Assembly (NCBI GenBank): GCA_910585375.1
Contig: CAJUCZ010000002.1
Span: forward strand, 14,567 to 78,566
Source: an uncultured Alphaproteobacteria bacterium
GTDB lineage: Bacteria; Pseudomonadota; Alphaproteobacteria; RF32; CAG-239
Length of the DNA stretch: 64,000 nt
Direction: 5' to 3'
The notes beneath the pieces were generated by a model. The model had not been told where the DNA came from. It worked only from the letters and a program-made list of their open reading frames with translations, and made no database searches. Both the position numbers and the translations under genes were made by a program. Below, piece after piece: positions 1-7,289 of the stretch. Positions within the stretch are counted from its first letter, which is position 1. Each line of letters opens with the position of its first letter.

Positions 1-55
1 AACGTCACCCGCAAAAAAAAGCCTCCTTATTCAGGAGGCATTATAATGGAGCGGG
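1..55. repeat. Direct repeat, copy 1 (tRNA-Gly 3' end plus terminator)
   Basis: These 55 bases are identical to 268-322. They hold a terminator hairpin (GCCTCC 21-26, GGAGGC 34-39, A-run 13-20) and the last bases of a tRNA-Gly gene including the CCA complement. No tRNA body follows here, so this copy is a fragment. Duplication of a tRNA 3' end with its downstream terminator is what site-specific integration at a tRNA leaves behind. A plain segmental duplication is the alternative. The repeat may continue left of the window. Confidence 0.85.
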
Positions 56-65
56 CTTTGAGAGA

Positions 66-91
66 AAAACAACCGATGCTCCGGTTGTTTT
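66..91. terminator. Perfect 10-bp hairpin, possible bidirectional terminator
   Basis: Bases 66-75 (AAAACAACCG) pair perfectly with 82-91 around the loop ATGCTC. Each strand ends the stem in a short T-run, so it could stop transcription from either side. The remaining sequence between the two direct repeats (92-267) shows no credible gene. Confidence 0.4.
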
Positions 92-267
92 GAACGATAA
101 AGGCGAAGTTTTGCCGGCTTTGTGAGCAAGGTAACGACGCGATACAAATGCCTGAAAAACGAGTGACCGAAGCGCAGTTAGTGAAAGTTTTGAAAAAAAC
201 TTGAACTTACCAAGCCAGACAGGGATAAATCCCGTCCGTTGAAAACGAGCCGTCCGGCGAAGTTTGA

Positions 268-322
268 AACGTCACCCGCAAAAAAAAGCCTCCTTATTCA
301 GGAGGCATTATAATGGAGCGGG
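268..322. repeat. Direct repeat, copy 2 (intact tRNA-Gly side)
   Basis: This is the second copy of the 55-base repeat at 1-55. Here it joins the intact tRNA-Gly gene. Identity stops at base 323, so only about nine bases of the tRNA 3' end are duplicated in addition to the terminator. Confidence 0.85.
280..306 (-). terminator. Intrinsic terminator of tRNA-Gly
   Basis: Minus-strand stem GCCTCC/GGAGGC (288-293 with 301-306) with a 7-base loop, followed on the minus strand by eight T. It lies a few bases beyond the tRNA CCA end. Confidence 0.8.
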
Positions 323-388
323 TGAAGGGATTCGAACCCTCGACATCAACCTTGGCAAGGTTGCGCTCTACCCCTGAGCTACGCCCGC
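314..388 (-). tRNA. tRNA-Gly (anticodon GCC)
   Basis: The minus strand folds as a complete cloverleaf: acceptor GCGGGCG, D arm GCTC...GAGC, anticodon stem AACC...GGTT around TTGCCAA, T arm GAGGG-TTCGAAT-CCCTT, and encoded CCA (314-316). The anticodon GCC decodes GGC and GGU glycine codons. One oddity is that acceptor position 6 is C opposite A67, a mismatch in an otherwise paired stem. It stands alone, with its own promoter and terminator. Confidence 0.95.
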
Positions 389-406
389 ATCGGTAGAACG
401 AGTAAT

Positions 407-434
407 TAAATATCACATCCAAAATAAAATGCAA
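407..434 (-). promoter_or_regulatory. Probable tRNA-Gly promoter
   Basis: On the minus strand TTGCAT (434-429) and TATTTA (412-407) are 16 bases apart, placing the start a short distance upstream of the tRNA 5' end at 388. The -35 box is the same TTGCAT used before rnpB. Confidence 0.45.
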
Positions 435-541
435 GCATTTTTTCATACTTTTTTCAATTTTTTTTGCCTCTTGCAATTCCCAATCTGTTATGCTATTAAT
501 CTTTCAGCAAAATTTATTATTCTAACAAAAAATTATTCATT

Positions 542-874
542 ATGGAAACAAGAGAATTATTAAAAAACAGCTTTATCATCCTGTTGCTTCTCGAAATTTG
601 TGTCACAATTATCGGAATGTACAAAGCATGGAGACAGACCAAACATCCGGAGTTTATGACTAATCTAAAAGAAAATCACAAAATGGGTTCCATCTGCATT
701 CAAACCCTCATTATCGCAACCGGCCTGTACGCTCTCGGCATATCTGTTCCAATGACAATAATATCCGGTTCATATGTGCCATGCATAATTTCCGTAATTT
801 TCTTTATTCTTCTGGAAAGTCTGTTTCTCTATGTAAAAAACAAGAAAGACAATCCGCCAAAAAACGTTTCTTAA
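542..874 (+). CDS. Small hypothetical membrane protein
   Basis: 110 residues with three hydrophobic segments (about 9-28, 50-72 and 78-97) and a charged C-terminal tail, so probably an inner-membrane protein. I do not recognise the family. The start ATG has no Shine-Dalgarno sequence; the leader is A/T-only-like with TTTATTATT at 513-521, a feature shared with several other orphan genes here. Its stop lies in the loop of a strong terminator, which supports a real plus-strand transcript. It resembles the next gene (955) in size, topology and leader, so the two may be distant relatives. Confidence 0.6.
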   Translation: METRELLKNSFIILLLLEICVTIIGMYKAWRQTKHPEFMTNLKENHKMGSICIQTLIIATGLYALGISVPMTIISGSYVPCIISVIFFILLESLFLYVKNKKDNPPKNVS

Positions 875-890
875 AAAAGAAACGTTTTTT
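859..890 (+). terminator. Intrinsic terminator after the 542-874 gene
   Basis: Perfect 12-bp stem AAAAAACGTTTC (859-870) with GAAACGTTTTTT (879-890). The stop codon of the gene is inside the loop. Confidence 0.75.
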
Positions 891-954
891 ATTTGCGTTT
901 TTTCAAAGATGTGTTACTTTTCTCAAAAGAAATTTATTATTAAAACAAGTTATT

Positions 955-1257
955 ATGGAAAAATTTTTCAACACCCAATTCGGTCTTGTTGTTACCGCCG
1001 TTGTGGTGATTATTTTGTTGATTGACGCCGTAACTTTTTACAAGCTGCGAAAATTGCACAAAAAAACAGATTTTGAAACTAATGAAGAAATTCGCCGCCG
1101 GCACTTTCATATCGGGCTTAAAAGCTTGATAGCCCAAATACTTTTTCTGGCCGGCCTCTTCATCTGGCTTTGCTGCGGCACCCTAATCAACATCAACGGC
1201 TATACCGTTGTATTCATATTGTTGCCCTGGGTTGTTTTGTTTATCCCAGACAAATAA
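955..1257 (+). CDS. Small hypothetical membrane protein
   Basis: 100 residues beginning MEKFFNTQFG, with hydrophobic segments near 9-27, 55-72 and 78-96 and a basic loop (KLRKLHKK). An upstream in-frame ATG (781) was rejected because it would run inside the preceding gene and its terminator; this ATG sits 13 bases after TTTATTATT (933-941), as in related orphan genes, and has no Shine-Dalgarno sequence. Function unknown. A convergent terminator separates it from the TM2 gene. Confidence 0.6.
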   Translation: MEKFFNTQFGLVVTAVVVIILLIDAVTFYKLRKLHKKTDFETNEEIRRRHFHIGLKSLIAQILFLAGLFIWLCCGTLININGYTVVFILLPWVVLFIPDK

Positions 1258-1260
1258 GAA

Positions 1261-1295
1261 AAATGCCGTCCGGCTTTCCGGAAACGGCATTTTTT
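1261..1295. terminator. Bidirectional terminator
   Basis: AAATGCCGT (1261-1269) pairs with ACGGCATTT (1284-1292), flanked by T-runs on both strands. It serves the convergent genes at 955-1257 (+) and 1299-1781 (-). Confidence 0.75.
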
Positions 1296-1298
1296 GCA

Positions 1299-1781
1299 CT
1301 ATGCCATATCCTCACCTGTTACGACAACCGTATCCTGCCAGATAAATTCATTATTCTGCCAGGTCACATAAGCCGTATAGGCAATCCACAAAACCGTTCC
1401 GATTCGCAAACCGGCAATCAGAGAACGATTCCCGCCAAACCTGTTTCCCGCCGCATCTTTATTCTGAAAAAATATTTCTCCCAAAACCCAAACTACCACA
1501 AAAATCAGCGGCAAGAACAAAAACAGCCATGAAAGCAGGCTTAATCCGAGCTGGATCAGCCCCCGCCCCCAATATCCGGCATAAAAATTATGGATTCCCG
1601 TTACACCGAGAAAACCGGCTAACAAAATATAAACCGCACCGTTTTTTGAAACTTTACGATCTCCGGCCTCCCGCATTGATTTTTGATAAAGAATCTCGGC
1701 ATCTTTGTCAAATTCCTCAACACTGATTCGTCCGTTATCACGCATTTGTCTGAGTTTTTGTAAATCAACCAAATCTGGCAT
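1299..1781 (-). CDS. TM2 domain protein
   Basis: 160 residues. An acidic/basic N-terminal helix (1-40) resembles the short oligomerisation helices often attached to TM2 proteins. It is followed by two hydrophobic segments carrying the TM2 signature: a lysine before the first helix, then GVTGIHNFYAGYWGRG, whose H-x-FY-x-G motif is diagnostic. A further hydrophobic stretch lies near residue 130. TM2 proteins are inner-membrane proteins of unknown biochemical role. The ATG at 1779-1781 has GGAGCAA just upstream. Confidence 0.8.
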   Translation of the reverse strand: MPDLVDLQKLRQMRDNGRISVEEFDKDAEILYQKSMREAGDRKVSKNGAVYILLAGFLGVTGIHNFYAGYWGRGLIQLGLSLLSWLFLFLPLIFVVVWVLGEIFFQNKDAAGNRFGGNRSLIAGLRIGTVLWIAYTAYVTWQNNEFIWQDTVVVTGEDMA

Positions 1782-1841
1782 CCGTTGCTCCTTTTATTTG
1801 TTTATTCTAATATAATGTCTTTCTTGTTAATTTAAAGATAA

Positions 1842-1874
1842 CAAAAAAAATCCTCCGAACTTTGGTTCGGAGGA
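1842..1874 (-). terminator. groEL terminator
   Basis: Perfect 10-bp stem TCCTCCGAAC/GTTCGGAGGA (1851-1860 with 1865-1874), with T-runs on both strands. It lies between the TM2 gene and groEL; by orientation it could stop transcripts entering from either side, and groEL read-out from the 3' end meets it at 1874. Confidence 0.6.
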
Positions 1875-1892
1875 TTTTTTCAAGACAGGCCG

Positions 1893-3530
1893 TCAGAAGC
1901 CCATGCCGCCAGGCATTGCCGGAGCCCCGCCGCCGCAAGAGCATTCCTTTTGCGGCTGTTCGGTAATCATGGCTTCTGTCGTAATCAGCAGACCGCCGAC
2001 GGAAGCAGCATCCTGCAAAGCCGTGCGGACAACTTTGGTAGGATCGATAATACCAGCCTTGACCATATCGGTATACTCGCCGGTCTGAGCATTGTAGCCA
2101 AAATTGGTATCTTTCGATTCCATCAGCTTTCCTGCCACAACCGCACCGTCAACACCGGCGTTTTCGGCAATCTGACGCAACGGCGCCTGAATGGCTTTAC
2201 GGATAATGTCAATACCGACTTTCTGATCCTGATTAGCCGGAGTCAGCTTGTCCAACGCACCGGAAGAATAAATCAGCGCACAACCGCCGCCGGCAACAAC
2301 GCCTTCTTTAACTGCGGCACGGGTTGCATTCAACGCATCGTCAATCCGGTCTTTCTTCTCTTTAACCTCAACCTCAGAAGCACCACCGACACGCAAAACG
2401 GCAACACCGCCGGAAATTTTTGCAAGACGCTCCTGCAGCTTTTCACGGTCATAATCAGAAGTCGTATCGGCAATTTCCTTGCGGATCTGGGCAGCACGGG
2501 CAGCAATCAGGTCTTTTTCGCCGGCACCGTCGACAATTGTCGTATCGTCTTTGTTGACTTCAATCTTCTTGGCCGTACCAAGCATATCCAAAGTAACATT
2601 TTCAATCTTCATGCCCAATTCTTCGGATATAACCTGACCGCCGGTCAAAATGGCAATATCCTGCAGCATGGCTTTACGTCTGTCGCCAAATCCAGGAGCC
2701 TTGACGGCGCAAACTTTCAGCCCGCCGCGAATACGGTTGACAACCAGAGTAGCCAAAGCTTCGCCTTCAATATCCTCGGCAATAATCAACAACGGGCGGC
2801 CGGTCTGAACAACGGTTTCCAAAATAGAAATCATCGGTTGCAAATTGCTGATTTTCTGATCATACAGCATAATATACGGATTCTCATACTCGCAGGTCAT
2901 CTTATCAGGATTGGTGACAAAATACGGGGAAAGGTACCCGCGGTCAAACTGCATCCCTTCCACAACATCAAGTTCGGTCTCCAAACCTTTGGCATCTTCA
3001 ACGGTAATAACGCCTTCATTGCCGACTTTTTCCATAGCCTGAGCCAGATATTCGCCGATTGAGCGGTCGCCGTTGGCAGAAATCGTACCGACCTGTGCAA
3101 TTTCTTCAGAAGTTTTAATATCTTTGGAACGGGATTTAATATCGGCAACCACAGCCTCTACCGCCATGTCAATACCACGCTTCAGATCCATCGGATTCAT
3201 ACCGGCAGCCACGGCCTTGCAGCCCTCGCGGATAATTGCTTCGGCCAGAACCGTTGCCGTAGTCGTACCGTCACCGGCCTTGTCGGCGGTCTTCTGCGCA
3301 ACTTCCTTAATCAGCTGGGCACCCATATTTTCAAATTTGCAGGGCAATTCCACTTCCTTGGCGACAGATACGCCGTCTTTGGTAATTTTCGGCGCACCGT
3401 AAGACTTGTCCAAAACCACATTGCGCCCTTTCGGCCCGAGGGTAACTTTAACGGCTTTAGCCAAAGTTTCCACGCCTTTTAACATTTTTGCTCTGGCATC
3501 AGTTCCGAATTCAATATCTTTTGCTGCCAT
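1893..3530 (-). CDS. groEL: Chaperonin GroEL
   Basis: 545 residues, the normal length. It forms the double-ring 60-kDa chaperonin that encloses unfolded proteins under the GroES lid. Visible landmarks are the nucleotide site GDGTTTATVLAEA near residues 86-98, the conserved start MAAKDIEFG, and a GGM-type tail (PAMPGGMGF). The tail is preceded by two cysteines (ECSCGGG), which is unusual but not damaging. It lies 49 bases downstream of groES in the standard groESL operon; transcription starts upstream of groES. Confidence 0.98.
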   Translation of the reverse strand: MAAKDIEFGTDARAKMLKGVETLAKAVKVTLGPKGRNVVLDKSYGAPKITKDGVSVAKEVELPCKFENMGAQLIKEVAQKTADKAGDGTTTATVLAEAIIREGCKAVAAGMNPMDLKRGIDMAVEAVVADIKSRSKDIKTSEEIAQVGTISANGDRSIGEYLAQAMEKVGNEGVITVEDAKGLETELDVVEGMQFDRGYLSPYFVTNPDKMTCEYENPYIMLYDQKISNLQPMISILETVVQTGRPLLIIAEDIEGEALATLVVNRIRGGLKVCAVKAPGFGDRRKAMLQDIAILTGGQVISEELGMKIENVTLDMLGTAKKIEVNKDDTTIVDGAGEKDLIAARAAQIRKEIADTTSDYDREKLQERLAKISGGVAVLRVGGASEVEVKEKKDRIDDALNATRAAVKEGVVAGGGCALIYSSGALDKLTPANQDQKVGIDIIRKAIQAPLRQIAENAGVDGAVVAGKLMESKDTNFGYNAQTGEYTDMVKAGIIDPTKVVRTALQDAASVGGLLITTEAMITEQPQKECSCGGGAPAMPGGMGF

Positions 3531-3579
3531 TTTAATTTTCCTTCCTTAAACTAAAAAATTCACGTTTCAAAAATTGTTA

Positions 3580-3870
3580 TTATTCTTCAATCACGCCCAA
3601 AATTTCGGATTCTTTAACAATCAGGCGGGATTCTCCGTTGACTTTAACCTCTGTGCCTGACCATTTGCCGAACAAAACCTTGTCTCCGGGTTTTACGCTC
3701 ATCGGCACGATCTTGCCGTCTTCGGCTCTGAATCCGTTTCCGACAGCCTCGACAATACCCTCGCTCGGTTTCTCCTTAGCCGTATCGGGAATAATGATTC
3801 CGCCGGCGGTTTTGGTTGTTTCTTCCAGTCTTTTAATTAAAACTCTGTCATGCAAAGGTTTAATATTCAT
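3580..3870 (-). CDS. groES: Co-chaperonin GroES
   Basis: 96 residues, full length. It is the heptameric lid of GroEL. The N-terminus MNIKPLHDRVLIKR and the mobile-loop region around TKTAGGIIIPDTAKEKPSEG are canonical. AGGAG precedes the ATG. It is first gene of the groESL operon. The upstream region has an RpoH-like promoter, and I found no CIRCE inverted repeat. Confidence 0.98.
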   Translation of the reverse strand: MNIKPLHDRVLIKRLEETTKTAGGIIIPDTAKEKPSEGIVEAVGNGFRAEDGKIVPMSVKPGDKVLFGKWSGTEVKVNGESRLIVKESEILGVIEE

Positions 3871-3914
3871 TGTTCATCAACTCCTTAAAAGTTTGTTTTT
3901 TTCAATCTAAGGGA

Positions 3915-3944
3915 TAATTAGGAATTTAGTTTTAGAAAGTCAAG
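3915..3944 (-). promoter_or_regulatory. groES promoter, sigma-70 or RpoH type
   Basis: Minus strand reads CTTGACT, then a spacer, then CCTAATTA. As sigma-70 it is TTGACT-17-TAATTA. As an alphaproteobacterial RpoH site it is CTTG-18-CCTAATT, close to the CTTG...CYTATNT consensus. Heat-shock control is expected for this operon. Confidence 0.5.
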
Positions 3945-3972
3945 CCGCAGAAAACAAAAAAGCAAAATAAAT

Positions 3973-4006
3973 AAAAAAAAATTCCCCGCCGGCATAAGGC
4001 GGGGAA
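3973..4006 (-). terminator. Terminator downstream of the ion channel gene
   Basis: TTCCCCGCC/GGCGGGGAA (3982-3990 with 3998-4006) with a long A-run at 3973-3981, which is a T-run on the minus strand. It ends the minus-strand gene at 4013. Confidence 0.8.
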
Positions 4007-4012
4007 AAACGG

Positions 4013-4759
4013 CTATTTCTTTTGAGCCGGCAACAGCACCGCTGCCATCGCCGTCAGCAAAAAGCTGCTCAGCAGCAAAAACATCACCACTTTCTGCAGG
4101 GCAAAAAACATCCAGGCATTCGGAAAAATCCGCATGACCTGACGGGCAATACCCGCGGCCCAGCCGTCCATGGAAAAGGTCTGCAATACAACCTGCATAG
4201 CCGCCCCGAGTGTTGAAAATTCCACAAACACATCGCCATACAAGCTGACCGAAATAATGGAAAAGACATAAAAGAAAACGGCAAACACAGCCAGAAAAGA
4301 AATAAATACCGGCAATATCCGCAAAAAAGTCGTGATAATGTTATTAATGCCGGACGCCTGATAAATATATTTGAACATTCGGAACAGCCGCAAGCTCCTG
4401 ATGACAATAAAAGCGCTTGCCGCCGGAAGGGAAGAAACGGCAACAATCACAAAATCAAAAATATTCCAGCCTGATTTCCAGAATTCACGCCGCTCGGCAT
4501 AAATTTTCATCACCATTTCCACAATAAAAATTGCCATAAACAAACGGTCTAGCAAAAACAGCCCCTGCTCAAACCGGTCACGGAAAAAATCAATGGTCAT
4601 CATACCCAGAACAATGGCATCCGCCAGAATAATGGACATAATAAACAAGTCAAAATTCTTGCCGGTCACCAGCTTTTTCAGCTTGCGTTTGTCTTCCTTC
4701 TGAAAAAACTTTTGCGCCACCGGAATTTTCTTCAGGCTTTCTTTTTTCCAAAAACTCAT
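4013..4759 (-). CDS. Bacterial voltage-gated ion channel (NaChBac-like)
   Basis: 248 residues with six membrane segments and a pore loop, one domain of the tetrameric voltage-gated cation channel family. S4 carries R121, R124, R127 and K130 every third residue. The P-loop reads QTFSMDGWAAG (193-203); aligned to NaChBac's TLESWAS the filter is SMDGWAA, so an aspartate (D198) replaces the usual glutamate. S6 runs to about 244 and the protein ends there, lacking the cytoplasmic coiled-coil tail usual in this family. Ion selectivity (Na+ or Ca2+) cannot be read from sequence alone. Confidence 0.88.
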   Translation of the reverse strand: MSFWKKESLKKIPVAQKFFQKEDKRKLKKLVTGKNFDLFIMSIILADAIVLGMMTIDFFRDRFEQGLFLLDRLFMAIFIVEMVMKIYAERREFWKSGWNIFDFVIVAVSSLPAASAFIVIRSLRLFRMFKYIYQASGINNIITTFLRILPVFISFLAVFAVFFYVFSIISVSLYGDVFVEFSTLGAAMQVVLQTFSMDGWAAGIARQVMRIFPNAWMFFALQKVVMFLLLSSFLLTAMAAVLLPAQKK

Positions 4760-4796
4760 CTCTATTTCCTCAAATTCAAACTGTTTTTAGTTTATC

Positions 4797-5510
4797 TCAA
4801 AAATAATAAAAAGCAACTGCAATCGCCGCTGCCGAAATCGCCGGACCGAAAGCCCCCTGACGTTTGCGCGTTACAGCCGCATACAGGGCAAACAAAATAC
4901 AGGCACCGACAATTGTATACAACAGCTTTTCCACCCCCAGCCATGCACCGGCGGCCGCCAGCAGCTTAACATCGCCGCCGCCGAAAGCGTCTTTGTTTTT
5001 CCGGACAAACAAAAGGCTGATAAGCGCCGGCACAAAATAGCCGAACAGAGCGGCAAGCGAAGAATCATAAGGCATTGTCCACAATCCCGTCCAGGCAGAG
5101 AAAGCAAAACCGGCCAGCAAAAGCGGAACTGTCAAAATATCGGGCAGCAGCAAAAGCCGGAAATCAATTTCTGCCGACAACAATAAAAGCCAGATAAAAA
5201 TCAGCTTCCACCATATAAGCTGGCTCCCCCATTCATAAAATGCGCCGTAACTGAGTGCTGCCGTGAGGATTCCCCACATCACGCTGCGCCAGCGATACTG
5301 TGACATCATCTTTGTATATTGCCAGTTGCCGTGCCGTTTTACCGCCGAAACCCGCTTGACCGGCTTGACAAGCCGGTATAAAGCATAAGCCAGAGTTGCC
5401 GGCATAAACTTGGCAAACCGCCGCGACATATAAGGAATAAGAAGACCGAAAAGCAAACCGGAAAAAGCATAAATCATCAAAACATCTCCGCAATAACGAT
5501 AATAAGCCAT
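4797..5510 (-). CDS. Prepilin peptidase-like aspartic membrane protease (A24 family)
   Basis: 237 residues, highly hydrophobic. The two catalytic aspartates of type IV prepilin/preflagellin peptidases are present: D116 in SAEIDFRLLLLPD and D180 in FGGGDVKLLAAAGAWLG. The C-terminal FGP motif (GAFGPAIS) also fits. The N-terminal part is not a recognisable methyltransferase domain and lacks the zinc-binding cysteine pairs of PilD. No pilus or secretion genes are nearby, so its substrate is unknown. It is 37 bases upstream of the ion channel gene and probably co-transcribed with it. Confidence 0.75.
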   Translation of the reverse strand: MAYYRYCGDVLMIYAFSGLLFGLLIPYMSRRFAKFMPATLAYALYRLVKPVKRVSAVKRHGNWQYTKMMSQYRWRSVMWGILTAALSYGAFYEWGSQLIWWKLIFIWLLLLSAEIDFRLLLLPDILTVPLLLAGFAFSAWTGLWTMPYDSSLAALFGYFVPALISLLFVRKNKDAFGGGDVKLLAAAGAWLGVEKLLYTIVGACILFALYAAVTRKRQGAFGPAISAAAIAVAFYYF

Positions 5511-5660
5511 ATTAATCTCAAAAGATTAAAATCACTTTAATAATTAAGTAATTGCCCCTCTCGCAAATTTGTGCTACAATAAAATCTCAAAATAATTATT
5601 ATAAATCCGTTGACGCTTTGAAAGAAAACACTTTCCGGCGGAAACACAAAATTAAAGGTC

Positions 5661-5843
5661 ATGAAACTAAATAAAAAAATTATCGCCGCCTGCGTTTCTT
5701 TGTTTATTCTCGGTATGTATATGCCGGCAGGAACGGTCAAAAGAGTAATTGAGCTGGGTTGCGCCGCAATTCTGATTATCTGTCTGACAGTTGAATTTAT
5801 TTCAAACCGCATTGCCGCCCGCCGCCCAAAAACCGCTGCATAA
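5661..5843 (+). CDS. Small membrane protein, 60 residues
   Basis: Two hydrophobic segments (about 7-25 and 30-48) and a basic tail (NRIAARRPKTAA). Unknown family. An AAAGG sits only two bases before the ATG, which is weak, but a plus-strand terminator starts exactly at the stop codon and no other gene uses it. That makes a real short transcript likely. It lies just upstream of rnpB. Confidence 0.5.
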   Translation: MKLNKKIIAACVSLFILGMYMPAGTVKRVIELGCAAILIICLTVEFISNRIAARRPKTAA

Positions 5844-5875
5844 GCCCCGGTTTTCCGCGGGCTTCTTTTTATGCG
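5842..5875 (+). terminator. Terminator of the 60-residue membrane protein gene
   Basis: AAGCCC at 5842-5847 pairs with GGGCTT around 5859-5864, the stem being extended by CGG/CCG, followed by TTTTT on the plus strand. Confidence 0.6.
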
Positions 5876-5909
5876 GCACTCATTGCTGCCGTTTAAAAAT
5901 ACAAAAAGC

Positions 5910-5937
5910 TTGCATAAAAAAAAATATCCTGTATGTT
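5910..5937 (+). promoter_or_regulatory. rnpB promoter
   Basis: TTGCAT (5910-5915) and TATGTT (5932-5937) with a 16-base spacer. The predicted start, about seven bases on, falls exactly at the first base of RNase P helix P1 (5944). Confidence 0.65.
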
Positions 5938-5943
5938 GTCTTT

Positions 5944-6334
5944 GGGCAATCGGATAGCTGCGCCACGGAAAGTAAGATCCGCCGGTGAGGAAAGTCCGGG
6001 CTTCACGGAGGCAGAGCACCAGATAACGTCTGGCTGGAGAAATCCAAGGGAGAGTGCCGCAGAAAATTACCGCCTTCTATACGGAGGTAAGGTTGAAAAG
6101 GCGAGGTAAGAGCTCACCGCGGTTGTGGCAACATGACCGGCTGGGTAAACCCTGTTCGATGTAAGACCAAGTTAGGACGGTTTTTTCAAAAAACCAGTTA
6201 GAAGCGCCTCCGCTTCTTCCAGAGGTAGGTCGCGATGAGCCAAACAGTGATGTTTGGCCAAGATGAATAGCTATCGTCATGATATTCCGGTAGCAGGAAT
6301 ATTAATGATACAGAACCCGGCTTACAGATTGCCC
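5944..6334 (+). ncRNA. rnpB: RNase P RNA, bacterial type A
   Basis: This is the catalytic RNA that trims tRNA 5' leaders. P1 is formed by GGGCAATC (5944-5951) and GATTGCCC (6327-6334), which set the ends. The universally conserved GAGGAAAGTCCGGGC (P4 5' side, near 5977) and ACAGAACCCGGCTTA (P4 3' side, near 6310) are present, as is the GGTAAACCC segment. An antisense ORF across this region was rejected. Confidence 0.95.
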
Positions 6335-6427
6335 TATTTTCTGTTTGACTTCTTGATATTTGATTTGCAAATTCCGTCTCTTTGATGTAAAACTAAAAAC
6401 ATTAATTAAGATGAGGAATTTCAACTT

Positions 6428-7279
6428 ATGCAGCAAACACTTAAAAAACCTTTGCAAATAAACGGAATCGGCCTGCACTCCGGACTGCCGGTCAGCCTGA
6501 CCGTCAACCCGGCAAAACCCAATACCGGAATTGTATTCTGCCGAAACGACCTGCCTGAAAAACCCCTCATTCCGGCTCGCTACAATCATGTTGTCGATAC
6601 CCGTAATTGTACTTGTCTGGGAGACGGCAAAGGCAATATTGTTTCAACAATCGAACACATCATGGCCGCACTGGCTGTTGCGGAAATTGACAATGCCGTG
6701 ATTGACGTTGACGGACCCGAAATTCCGATTATGGACGGCAGCGGCAAAATTTTTTATGATGCCCTTAACGCCGCCGAAAAAGAAAAACAGAATTCACACC
6801 GCCAATGCCTTAAAGTCCTGAAACCGGTCGAATTTGCCGACGACAAAGGAAACCGTGCGGAACTCCTGCCGGCCGAAAGCGGTCTGAAAATTTGTTTTGA
6901 AATTGATTTTCCGTCAAAAATTGTCGGACATCAATGCTTTGACAATGTTATTGACCCGCAAATTTTTGCCGAAGAAATCGCCCCTTGCCGGACTTTTACC
7001 GAAAAAGCGGCGGTAGACTATCTGCAATCCGTCGGATTAATCAAAGGCGGCAGTCTGGACAATGCCGTAGTTCTGGACGGTGACAAAATTCTGAATCCGG
7101 ACGGTTTTCGGGTTGAAAACGAATGCGTCAATCACAAAGTATTAGATGCCATCGGCGATTTATATACCTCCGGATACCGGATTACCGGCTTTCTGCGTGC
7201 CAGACGCACGGGCCATTTTCACAACAACCAGCTTCTGCAAAAGCTGTTTGCCGACAGTTCAAATTATGAAATTATTTAA
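6428..7279 (+). CDS. lpxC: UDP-3-O-acyl-N-acetylglucosamine deacetylase
   Basis: 283 residues. LpxC removes the acetyl group in the first committed step of lipid A synthesis, so the organism makes lipopolysaccharide. Zinc ligands H77 (STIEHIMAAL), H236 and D240 (NHKVLDAIGD) and the catalytic histidine H263 in TGHFHNN are all present. The protein is slightly shorter than the usual 300 or so residues. It starts the lpxC-bamD-recN run, the order commonly seen in alphaproteobacteria after ftsZ, although no ftsAZ lies here. Confidence 0.95.
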   Translation: MQQTLKKPLQINGIGLHSGLPVSLTVNPAKPNTGIVFCRNDLPEKPLIPARYNHVVDTRNCTCLGDGKGNIVSTIEHIMAALAVAEIDNAVIDVDGPEIPIMDGSGKIFYDALNAAEKEKQNSHRQCLKVLKPVEFADDKGNRAELLPAESGLKICFEIDFPSKIVGHQCFDNVIDPQIFAEEIAPCRTFTEKAAVDYLQSVGLIKGGSLDNAVVLDGDKILNPDGFRVENECVNHKVLDAIGDLYTSGYRITGFLRARRTGHFHNNQLLQKLFADSSNYEII

Positions 7280-7289
7280 GGACAGCACC

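Noticed and set aside
1950..3062. Plus-strand frame of 370 codons
   Set aside because: Antisense shadow of groEL; composition follows the groEL codons.
3871..4012. CIRCE element for HrcA before groES
   Set aside because: I looked for TTAGCACTC and its inverted partner and found neither.
5537..6019. Minus-strand frame of 160 codons
   Set aside because: It overlaps the 5' part of RNase P RNA and the small membrane gene in antisense; no coding signature.
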